A stretch of DNA of 5,592 nucleotides, from the NCBI GenBank assembly GCA_946497585.1, contig CAMMLF010000106.1, forward strand, positions 1 through 5,592, written 5' to 3'. The notes beneath the pieces are model-generated. The model was not told the DNA's origin and made no database searches. It saw only the letters and a list, made by a program, of their open reading frames with translations. The stretch comes from an uncultured Clostridium sp. Its GTDB lineage: Bacteria; Bacillota; Clostridia; TANB77; CAG-508. Of the stretch, positions 1 to 4,824 are shown piece by piece. The translations under genes were made by a program, and so were the position numbers. The first letter of the stretch is position 1. The number at the start of each line of letters is the position of its first letter.

Positions 1-79
1 TTGCTATTCAACGTGTTGGAGAGTTTTACTCTTAAAAAAGTGTTTAAGTTGAGATAATAATATACCACAGTATGCAAGA

Positions 80-110
80 TTTTACAATGGGGACGGTCTT
101 TTTTGTAAAA
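80..110. repeat. REP-like palindrome, copy 1 (GGGGACGG core)
   Basis: An 8-bp perfect inverted repeat, TTTTACAA (80-87) and TTGTAAAA (103-110), encloses a GGGGACGGTC core (89-98). The core can extend the stem by G-U, G-C and A-U pairs to a small CGG loop. The same layout with different arms recurs at 124-170, so this is a member of a repeat family and not a chance hairpin. Small palindromes with a GGGGACG core are, to my knowledge, common between genes in Clostridia and are often attributed to Y1/RAYT-type transposases; no transposase is visible in this window. The T-run lies inside the stem, so this is less likely a terminator. Confidence 0.6.
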
Positions 111-123
111 AAATTTTAAATTA

Positions 124-170
124 GTGTCAAAGGGGACGCTCCTGTCAAAGGGGACGCTCCTTTTTGACAC
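124..170. repeat. REP-like palindrome, copy 2, with 18-bp tandem duplication
   Basis: GTGTCAAA (124-131) and TTTGACAC (163-170) form 8-bp inverted outer arms. Inside, the 18-bp unit GTCAAAGGGGACGCTCCT occurs twice in exact tandem (126-143 and 144-161). The second unit with the right arm alone folds into a hairpin: 144-154 pairs with 158-168 around a CGC loop, with two G-U pairs. The simplest history is one palindrome, GTGTCAAA-core-TTTGACAC, whose left arm and core were duplicated. The core matches the element at 80-110. Confidence 0.7.
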
Positions 171-331
171 AAACGTCACACCATCTCAAAAGTCGCTCCC
201 TGTGTTTTTAGCCAAATAATATTGGACAAAACTCTGCAAATAGCATAAATTATAATAGAGGCAAACACTACTTTATGTAACTCAGCAGCAAACTCCTACA
301 GCCAAGCAAATTCTACGGAAGCAAGTAAAAT

Positions 332-360
332 TTGACTTTTTAGAGAAAAGATGTTATAAT
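332..360 (+). promoter_or_regulatory. Vegetative (SigA-type) promoter of the G5/transglycosylase gene
   Basis: A -35 TTGACT (332-337) and a perfect -10 TATAAT (355-360) are separated by exactly 17 bp. A TG at 352-353 adds an extended -10. The predicted transcription start is near 365-368, giving a leader of only about 22 nt before the ATG at 389. This explains why a GTG at 368, in the same frame, is not the start: it would sit at the 5' end of the message with no ribosome binding site. Confidence 0.82.
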
Positions 361-376
361 AATAACTGTGTTACTT

Positions 377-384
377 AAAGGAGG
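377..384 (+). promoter_or_regulatory. Ribosome binding site that sets the start at 389
   Basis: AAAGGAGG is a nearly full anti-16S match, four bases ahead of the ATG at 389. The spacing is slightly short, but no other start codon fits. The upstream in-frame GTG at 368 precedes this site and cannot use it. Confidence 0.8.
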
Positions 385-388
385 TTTT

Positions 389-1333
389 ATGAGAAAACGA
401 ATAAGTAAACAAAACAAGCAGGAGAGAGCAACTATATCACTCAAAAAGATATTTATAATGGCTTTAATATTTTTAATATTAGCTGGCACAATGAGTGTTA
501 TGGCTACAAATCAAAAGCTTACATCTGTTAAAATATTACTATCTAGTGGATATGAAATGGATGTTATGACAACATCAACAAAAGTATCAGATATTTTAGC
601 AGAAAATCACATTGTTGTTTTAGATGGCGAAAGTGTTACACCAGCTATAGATGAAGAACTTTCAGACAATAAAACAATTACAATTACTAAAGGTGCTACA
701 GAGGCTAATACTGATGAAGACTATATGTCTGCAGAAGAAATATTAGCAAGTTATACACAAATTGTTGAAAAGGTAGTTACAGAAGAAGTAGAAATACCTT
801 ATGAAACAGTTACAAAAGATGTATCAAACGGAAGCTCAACTACTCAAAATAGAGTAGTACAAAATGGTGAAAATGGTTTAAAAAGAGTAACATATAGAAT
901 TAGGTACCAAAATGGTGCTGAAATAGAAAAAACAGAAATATCATCAGAAATCATAAAAGAACCAGTAGATAAAATAGTTGAAGTTAGAACAAAACAAGTT
1001 ACGTCAAGAGGCGGAGTTGTATCTGGATCAGTAGCTGAATATCAAGCTTATGCAGAAAAAAGATGCTTTGACTATGGATGGAGCGATGCAGACTTCCAAG
1101 CTTTAGTAAAACTTTGGAACAAAGAAAGTAGATGGAACCCATATGCAAGCAACTCAAGTTCAGGTGCTTATGGTATACCACAAGCTTTACCTGCTTCAAA
1201 AATGGCAACTTACGGAACAGACTATCGTACAAACTACAAAACACAGATAGAATGGGGGTTAAGCTATATTAAATCAAGATATGGCACACCGTCAGCAGCA
1301 TGGAATCACTCATGTACAAAAGGCTGGTATTAA
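389..1333 (+). CDS. Membrane-anchored DUF348-G5 protein with C-terminal lytic transglycosylase domain
   Basis: Predicted cell-wall hydrolase or remodelling enzyme of 314 aa, acting outside the membrane. A basic N-terminus (1-20) precedes one hydrophobic segment (about 21-39) that serves as signal anchor or signal peptide. Residues about 46-99 resemble the DUF348 ubiquitin-like domain of YabE-type proteins. Residues about 125-202 form a G5 domain (EKVVTEEVEIPYETV at the start, KEPVDKIVEVRTK at the end), a fold linked to cell-wall or glycan binding. Residues about 216-314 form a soluble-transglycosylase/Rpf-like lysozyme fold: LWNKESRWNPYA holds the likely catalytic Glu246, followed by SSGAYGIPQALPASKM and a terminal GWY. 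YabE of Bacillus has several DUF348 copies and a 3D domain at this end, so this is a related but different arrangement. Start chosen from the ribosome binding site at 377-384. It is followed by its own terminator, so it is probably transcribed alone. The target bond is inferred from the family. Confidence 0.9.
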   Translation: MRKRISKQNKQERATISLKKIFIMALIFLILAGTMSVMATNQKLTSVKILLSSGYEMDVMTTSTKVSDILAENHIVVLDGESVTPAIDEELSDNKTITITKGATEANTDEDYMSAEEILASYTQIVEKVVTEEVEIPYETVTKDVSNGSSTTQNRVVQNGENGLKRVTYRIRYQNGAEIEKTEISSEIIKEPVDKIVEVRTKQVTSRGGVVSGSVAEYQAYAEKRCFDYGWSDADFQALVKLWNKESRWNPYASNSSSGAYGIPQALPASKMATYGTDYRTNYKTQIEWGLSYIKSRYGTPSAAWNHSCTKGWY

Positions 1334-1342
1334 AATGAATTT

Positions 1343-1385
1343 AAAGATCCAATAGTATAAGTTATGCTTTGCTATTGGATTTTTT
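1343..1385 (+). terminator. Intrinsic terminator after the G5/transglycosylase gene
   Basis: ATCCAATAG (1347-1355) pairs perfectly with CTATTGGAT (1372-1380), and the AAAG at 1343-1346 can extend the stem into the following T-run. The loop is about 16 nt and contains a smaller ATAA/TTAT hairpin. A run of six T (1380-1385) follows the stem directly. It begins 10 nt after the stop codon. No clear promoter lies between it and the exonuclease gene, so some read-through may feed that gene. Confidence 0.85.
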
Positions 1386-1410
1386 GCTTTAATAGAAAGG
1401 ACTAACAAAA

Positions 1411-2178
1411 ATGAAACTAATTTCGTGGAATGTAAATGGACTAAGAGCAGTCATAAATAAAGGCTTTAAAGATTTTTATAATGACATAAATGCAGATATA
1501 ATTTGTTTGCAAGAAACAAAAATGCAACAAGACCAAATAAGCATAGATATAAATGAGATGTTTAAGGATAGATATGTGTATTGGAATAGTGCTGAAAAGA
1601 AGGGATACTCAGGAACAGTTGTAATTTCAAAAATAAAACCAATAAATGTTACATATGGCTTAGGTAAAGAAGAACACGACAAAGAAGGTAGAATTATTAC
1701 TTTAGAATTTGAAAAATTTTATTTAGTAAATTGCTACACTCCAAATTCAAAAAGAGAGCTAGAAAGATTAGACTACAGAATGATTTGGGAAGATGAAGTA
1801 CGTAGTTATTTAAAAGAATTAGATAAAATGAAGCCAGTTGTATATTGTGGAGATTTAAATGTAGCTCATAATGAAATTGATTTAAAAAATCCTTCATCAA
1901 ATCATCATAATGCAGGTTTTACAGATGAAGAACGTTCAAAAATGACAGAGCTATTAAATGAAGGATTTATTGATACATTTAGATACAAATATCCCGACAA
2001 AACTGGAGCATATTCTTGGTGGTCATATATGTTTCATGCAAGAGAAAATAATGCAGGGTGGCGTATAGACTATTTTATAGTATCTGATTCAATAAAGGAT
2101 AAAATAGAAGATGCAAAGATTTTATCTGATGTGATGGGCAGTGACCATTGTCCGGTCGAACTAGATTTGAATATGTAA
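1411..2178 (+). CDS. xth: Exodeoxyribonuclease III (ExoIII/ExoA-type AP endonuclease)
   Basis: Cytoplasmic base-excision repair enzyme that cuts at abasic sites and removes 3' blocking groups or nucleotides from duplex DNA. At 255 aa it is full length for the ExoA/Xth family. The exonuclease-endonuclease-phosphatase fold has its motifs in order: WNVNGLRA with Asn7; CLQETKM with metal-binding Glu35; GYSGTVV; NCYTPNS with Tyr109; YCGDLNVAHNEIDLKNP with Asp148 and Asn150; AGFTDEER; GWRIDYF with Asp220; and SDHCPVEL with the catalytic Asp245-His246 pair. No key residue is missing. The ATG has an AGAAAGGA ribosome binding site (1394-1401) nine bases upstream. It lies 25 bases after the terminator of the preceding gene and 113 bases before the next gene. 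I see no strong promoter of its own. ExoIII versus a broader AP-endonuclease activity cannot be settled from sequence. Confidence 0.95.
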   Translation: MKLISWNVNGLRAVINKGFKDFYNDINADIICLQETKMQQDQISIDINEMFKDRYVYWNSAEKKGYSGTVVISKIKPINVTYGLGKEEHDKEGRIITLEFEKFYLVNCYTPNSKRELERLDYRMIWEDEVRSYLKELDKMKPVVYCGDLNVAHNEIDLKNPSSNHHNAGFTDEERSKMTELLNEGFIDTFRYKYPDKTGAYSWWSYMFHARENNAGWRIDYFIVSDSIKDKIEDAKILSDVMGSDHCPVELDLNM

Positions 2179-2291
2179 ATAAGTGCAATTAGTAGCCAAT
2201 TTATTTTGCTAAAAATACAATAAATGTTTTAGAGATTTTAACAACTTGATATTATTGGTGAATTTGTAATCAAACAGAAAGGAATTTGAGT

Positions 2292-3458
2292 ATGAAAAAA
2301 GAAAAAGTAATGGGAACGAAAAGATGGATTTACTGGGTTTCAATAGGGGTAGTTTTAATAATAATTTATAAGTTATTAGACAACTTTACAGGAATTGGCG
2401 AATGGATAGGCAATTTTTTTAGCGTACTTGCACCATTTATAGAAGGTATACTTATAGCATATATTTTATATACACCTTGTAAAAAAGTAGAAAAATTTTT
2501 AGAGAAAAGAAAGAATAAATTCATAAAAAAGCACGCTAGGGGAACAAGTATTACTATAGTATATATTCTAGTATTTGCCTTAATTGTATGGTTTATGACA
2601 GCTATTATACCAACAATTGCAAGTAGTGTTTCAGATTTAATTAGTAATGTGCAAAGCTACTATAATGCAGTAGTTTCAGATAGTCCTGACTTAAGCATAA
2701 CACCATTTATACAAGATAATATCTTAAAACCTGTTGTAGATTGGATACAAAATATAGACTTTGAATCATGGTTTACAATGGATAAAATTAGAGAATATTT
2801 ATCATCTGCTATGGGATTAATTAGAGGAGTTGTTAATATATTTATAGCTATAATCTGCTCAGTATATATTTTGGCACAAAGAACTAGAATTGTTAGATTT
2901 TTAAATAGATTTGCAAGGGCAACACTTACCGAAAAAGGTTATAGAAGATTTAAAAAATACTTTGAGCAAGGAAACAATATTTTCTTTAGATATTTATCAA
3001 GCCAAATGTTAGATGGAATAGTTGTGGCACTTATTACTAGCATAGCAATGAGTTTAATGGGAGTAAAATATTCTATTTTACTTGGAACTTTAATAGGTTT
3101 CTCAAACCTAATACCATACTTTGGAGCAATATTTGGTGTAGCGATTGCAATTATTATAACAATACTTACTGGTGGATGGCAGCAAGCGCTAATTATGGGT
3201 ATTGTTGTAATTGTGTTACAGCAACTAGATGCAAACCTAATAAATCCAAGAATAACAAGCTCATCATTAAAGGTAAGTCCATTACTTATAATGTTTGCTG
3301 TAACAGTTGGTGGAGCATATTTTGGAGTTTTAGGTATGTTTTTGGCAGCTCCAGTATTTACTTTAATTAAAGTAATAGTAGACGATTTTGTAAATGAAAG
3401 GAATAGGGAGAAGGATAGGAAAAGTGCTTTAAATAAAATCGAAGAGCCGGAACAATAA
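2292..3458 (+). CDS. AI-2E family (UPF0118/PerM-like) membrane permease
   Basis: Integral membrane protein of 388 aa, the usual length for the AI-2E transporter family (TqsA, PerM, YtvI and relatives). Hydrophobic segments lie near 12-27, 42-61, 86-108, 175-196, 237-290 (probably two helices), 297-312 and 330-366. The less hydrophobic part at about 110-170 is the family's usual extracytoplasmic insert. Diagnostic stretches are LIAYILYTP (54-62), GFSNLIPYFGAIFG (269-282), LQQLDANLINPRI (309-321) and GGAYFGVLGMFLAAP (340-354). The tail (366-388) is highly charged and cytoplasmic. The start is the ATG at 2292, eight bases after AGAAAGGA (2276-2283). An in-frame TTG at 2286 is too close to that site. 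The substrate is unknown: family members have been tied to AI-2 export, ion/proton antiport and, for YtvI, sporulation. Nearby cwlD is convergent and not in the same operon, so it gives little support for a spore role. Confidence 0.9.
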   Translation: MKKEKVMGTKRWIYWVSIGVVLIIIYKLLDNFTGIGEWIGNFFSVLAPFIEGILIAYILYTPCKKVEKFLEKRKNKFIKKHARGTSITIVYILVFALIVWFMTAIIPTIASSVSDLISNVQSYYNAVVSDSPDLSITPFIQDNILKPVVDWIQNIDFESWFTMDKIREYLSSAMGLIRGVVNIFIAIICSVYILAQRTRIVRFLNRFARATLTEKGYRRFKKYFEQGNNIFFRYLSSQMLDGIVVALITSIAMSLMGVKYSILLGTLIGFSNLIPYFGAIFGVAIAIIITILTGGWQQALIMGIVVIVLQQLDANLINPRITSSSLKVSPLLIMFAVTVGGAYFGVLGMFLAAPVFTLIKVIVDDFVNERNREKDRKSALNKIEEPEQ

Positions 3459-3471
3459 ATTAACTAAAAGA

Positions 3472-3511
3472 CACTCTTAAAGTTTGAAAAAACTTATAAG
3501 AGTGCCTTTTT
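3472..3511. terminator. Bidirectional intrinsic terminator between convergent genes
   Basis: CACTCTTA (3472-3479) pairs with TAAGAGTG (3497-3504). The stem continues as AAGTTT (3480-3485) with AAACTT (3490-3495), with one bulged A at 3496 and a GAAA tetraloop (3486-3489). That makes 14 bp in total. On the plus strand CC and TTTTT (3507-3511) follow, which suits termination after the permease. On the minus strand the stem is followed by a weaker T-rich tract (complement of 3459-3471), so it can also end cwlD, whose stop codon is only eight bases away. Confidence 0.9.
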
Positions 3512-3512
3512 C

Positions 3513-4289
3513 TTACTCAAAATACCCCATTATCCCATTGTAAATTCCCCAAGCAAGGCTTTCTTGATACTCATCAGTTTTAAGCCTTGCCTCATCTTCG
3601 GGATTAGACAAAAAGCCACACTCAACAATAGTTATAGGAATTTCAACATTTTTCATAATATAAACATTGCTTAAAGTATGAGGAATTCGGCTGTTATCAC
3701 TAGCTATGGTTTCATTCAAATTATTTTGAATGCTTGTAGCTAGTTTTTTTGAATTTTCATCATTATTTTTATAAAAAGTTTGCCAGCCAGAATATTGGCT
3801 TTCAGATATTTTGTTTAAATGAATAGATACAAAAACATCAGCAGAAGAATTATTACCAATTTTCACTCTATTGTGAATATCTGAAACTTTTTTCTGAGCA
3901 ATAGTTTTAGCGTCAATTTCATAAATAGAATTTTCATCTGACCTTGTTAAAATAACAGTAGCACCACTACTTTCTAAAAGTTTTTGAATTTTTAGAGTAA
4001 TTTGCAAATTAATAGGTGCTTCTAGAGTTCCACTACTGCTTTCTGCACCTTCATCAGGTGTTCCGTGTCCAGCATCAAGAATAATTACTTTATTTGAAAC
4101 AGGCACAGCCATAACTGGAATTATCTCCACAGGATGCCTAGTTCTAGCTGAATAGAAGAATACCGAAAGGAATACGAGAGTACATATTAAAGAAATTTGT
4201 TTAATAAATTTTTTCATACTTGAAGCAGAGCTTGAGTTTTTATTTATAGAATTTGAATTATTTTTTTTATTAATAAATGAAATTGGCAT
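3513..4289 (-). CDS. cwlD: N-acetylmuramoyl-L-alanine amidase, CwlD-type (spore cortex)
   Basis: Zinc amidase (Amidase_3 fold) of 258 aa that cleaves the bond between muramic acid and the stem peptide. CwlD does this in the forespore cortex so that muramic delta-lactam can form, which germination enzymes need. An Asn/Ser-rich N-terminus (about 9-24) and a single membrane segment (about 30-47) precede the catalytic domain. Zinc ligands are His75 (DAGHG), Glu90 (TLEAPINL) and His157 (SIHLN); catalytic Glu223 lies in VECGFLSNP. Similarity to Bacillus CwlD, recalled from memory, continues through SGWQTFY, NVYIMKNV and the C-terminal YQESLAWGIYNGI. The family's usual DPGHGG is DAGHGT here. The start is the ATG at 4289, eight bases after AAGGAAGG; an ATG ten codons upstream (4319) has no ribosome binding site. 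I see no convincing SigE or SigG promoter upstream. A vegetative amidase is the main alternative. Confidence 0.88.
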   Translation of the reverse strand: MPISFINKKNNSNSINKNSSSASSMKKFIKQISLICTLVFLSVFFYSARTRHPVEIIPVMAVPVSNKVIILDAGHGTPDEGAESSSGTLEAPINLQITLKIQKLLESSGATVILTRSDENSIYEIDAKTIAQKKVSDIHNRVKIGNNSSADVFVSIHLNKISESQYSGWQTFYKNNDENSKKLATSIQNNLNETIASDNSRIPHTLSNVYIMKNVEIPITIVECGFLSNPEDEARLKTDEYQESLAWGIYNGIMGYFE

Positions 4290-4297
4290 AGCAAGCA

Positions 4298-4305
4298 CCT
4301 TCCTT
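4298..4305 (-). promoter_or_regulatory. Ribosome binding site that sets the cwlD start
   Basis: On the minus strand this reads AAGGAAGG, eight bases before the ATG at 4289-4287. It lies inside the longer possible frame that starts at 4319, and therefore argues against that start. Starting at 4289 removes ten N-terminal residues and leaves the membrane anchor intact. Confidence 0.75.
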
Positions 4306-4518
4306 GAAAACATATTCATGAACTGATTTGTTATACAGCAAAATAATTTAATAAAAATATATGAATTAAAAAGAAAAAAATGCCTGAATTAATAAGTAAA
4401 TTAAATTTTTTGAATTATGTAGGAGAAATCAAGTTTTTTTCTTAATAGTAAAAGTTATTTTATTCTTCGTATTTGCAAAATATAATTAAACTCAAATCAA
4501 TGATTTTTAGTTTCAAAG
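4306..4518. other. AT-rich spacer upstream of cwlD
   Basis: Very AT-rich sequence with long A and T runs. No frame with a ribosome binding site is visible on either strand. It should hold the cwlD promoter on the minus strand. The best -10-like word is TATAAC (plus-strand 4330-4335), with no matching -35. I did not find a SigG-like TGAATA/CATACTA pair or a SigE-like pair at proper spacing. TGAATTA occurs three times (4363, 4385, 4411), which may only reflect base composition. Confidence 0.4.
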
Positions 4519-4569
4519 TGTCGAATTTTGTCAAATTTTGTCGACCGATTTTTGTAAAAAAATGTAAAA
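4519..4569 (+). promoter_or_regulatory. Phased TGTC direct-repeat array, possible regulator binding site
   Basis: TGTCGAA (4519), TGTCAAA (4529) and TGTCGAC (4539) repeat at exactly 10-bp intervals. TGTAAAA (4553) and a second TGTAAAA (4563) follow, again 10 bp apart, so a regulator could bind all copies on nearly the same face of the helix. The first copy equals the Spo0A-box core known from Bacillus (TGNCGAA). The array lies directly upstream of the -35 of the dprA promoter, where activators of the response-regulator type commonly bind. The repeat and spacing are visible; the protein that binds is inference. Confidence 0.45.
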
Positions 4570-4582
4570 ACATATTTACAAA
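4551..4582. promoter_or_regulatory. Inverted repeat overlapping the -35, possible operator
   Basis: TTTGTAAA (4551-4558) and TTTACAAA (4575-4582) are perfect 8-bp inverted arms separated by 16 bp. The right arm contains the whole -35 TTTACA (4575-4580), so a protein bound to the dyad would compete with RNA polymerase. The region is AT-rich, so chance is possible. Confidence 0.4.
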
Positions 4583-4603
4583 TTATGGAATATAGTATAT
4601 AAT
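4575..4603 (+). promoter_or_regulatory. Vegetative (SigA-type) promoter for dprA
   Basis: A -35 TTTACA (4575-4580) and a perfect -10 TATAAT (4598-4603) are separated by 17 bp. Predicted transcription start is near A4610, about 200 nt before the dprA start. Flanking A-tracts upstream could act as UP elements. It is the best promoter in the cwlD-dprA gap and points toward dprA. Confidence 0.75.
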
Positions 4604-4700
4604 CAATTTATTAATTCAAAGGATTATTTTCAAAAAAATTTAAGCCAAATTTATTTTCAATTAAGAAGTAAATGAATTTGTTTTGGGGAAACAATGAAAT

Positions 4701-4730
4701 CTAAGGTTGAAAATATTTTCAGCCATTTAG
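4701..4730 (+). promoter_or_regulatory. Leader hairpin 1
   Basis: GGTTGAA (4705-4711) pairs with TTCAGCC (4718-4724), with one G-U pair, around an AATATT loop. The outer CTAA (4701-4704) pairs with TTAG (4727-4730) after a two-base bulge. It lies in the predicted dprA leader and is not followed by a T-run, so it is more likely a leader structure than a terminator. Confidence 0.45.
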
Positions 4731-4736
4731 TTTATG

Positions 4737-4753
4737 TAAGCTTTCAAAGCTTA
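4737..4753 (+). promoter_or_regulatory. Leader hairpin 2
   Basis: TAAGCTT (4737-4743) and AAGCTTA (4747-4753) form a perfect 7-bp stem with a TCA loop. It ends 14 nt before the AAAGGAG ribosome binding site of the upstream ORF. It could influence access to that site, though it does not overlap it. No T-run follows. Confidence 0.45.
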
Positions 4754-4776
4754 TAAGTTTATAATGAAAGGAGAGA

Positions 4777-4824
4777 ATGTTAGTTTTAAAGCCAACATCT
4801 ATTAGAAAAAATGAAAATTATTAA
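4777..4824 (+). CDS. 15-codon upstream ORF overlapping the dprA start (possible leader peptide)
   Basis: ATG at 4777, peptide MLVLKPTSIRKNENY, stop TAA at 4822-4824. It is preceded by AAAGGAG (4767-4773), the only strong ribosome binding site in front of dprA, although the three-base spacing is short. The ORF is in another frame from dprA and ends 14 nt past the dprA ATG at 4811, an overlap typical of translational coupling. The peptide resembles nothing I know. It may be expressed only to deliver ribosomes to dprA, or it may be untranslated. Confidence 0.35.
   Translation: MLVLKPTSIRKNENY

Larger units (their letters stand above)
1..331. other. Intergenic region with REP-like elements, no supportable gene
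   Basis: No reading frame here has a start, a ribosome binding site and useful length. The first bases could be the last codons of an upstream gene: the frame beginning at base 3 runs to TAA at 33-35, and the frame from base 1 runs to TAA at 55-57. Neither tail is recognisable. Positions 80-170 contain two palindromic repeat elements listed separately. From 171 to 331 I see only a TATAAT at 251-256 without a suitably spaced -35, and a short open frame (249-335) with no start codon. The active promoter of the next gene begins at 332. Confidence 0.6.
4610..4810 (+). other. Long dprA leader with hairpins and small ORFs
   Basis: This stretch is the predicted 5' untranslated region, unusually long at about 200 nt. 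It holds two hairpins in its second half, a 20-codon ORF (4694-4756) preceded by a weak GGGGA, and a 15-codon ORF with a strong ribosome binding site overlapping dprA. There is no T-run after either hairpin, so a classical transcription attenuator is not evident. No riboswitch consensus (T-box, SAM, glycine or similar) was recognised. Confidence 0.45.

Noticed and set aside
20..32. AGAGT-TTT-ACTCT hairpin as a terminator of an upstream gene
   Set aside because: The stem is only 5 bp and is followed by an A-run, not a T-run, on the plus strand.
222..256. TTGGAC and TATAAT as a second upstream promoter
   Set aside because: The spacer is 23 bp, too long for a SigA promoter, and a much better promoter lies at 332-360.
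281..325. Words resembling 16S rRNA (ACTCCTAC, CTACGGAAGCA)
   Set aside because: Matches are short and broken; the surrounding sequence has nothing of the conserved rRNA context.
249..335. Open frame with a Ser/Asn/Ala-rich translation
   Set aside because: No start codon or ribosome binding site, and it runs into the promoter of the next gene; most likely non-coding.
999..1244. 81-codon frame on the minus strand inside the G5/transglycosylase gene
   Set aside because: It lies fully within a well-supported gene, has no ribosome binding site and no recognisable protein features; a shadow of the real frame.
1476..1900. Two minus-strand frames inside the exonuclease gene
   Set aside because: They oppose an intact ExoIII with all catalytic motifs and have no initiation signals.
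2246..2270. TTGATA and TGTAAT as a promoter for the permease gene
   Set aside because: The spacer is only 13 bp. No other pair in the 113-base gap had better spacing, so no promoter was called.
3176..3370. 64-codon plus-strand frame inside the permease gene
   Set aside because: Rich in Cys, Asn and Ser as expected for a shifted read of membrane-helix codons; no ribosome binding site.
4694..4756. 20-codon ORF in the dprA leader
   Set aside because: Only a weak GGGGA precedes it, it covers the two hairpins, and the peptide is unrecognised; noted in the leader entry but not called as a gene.
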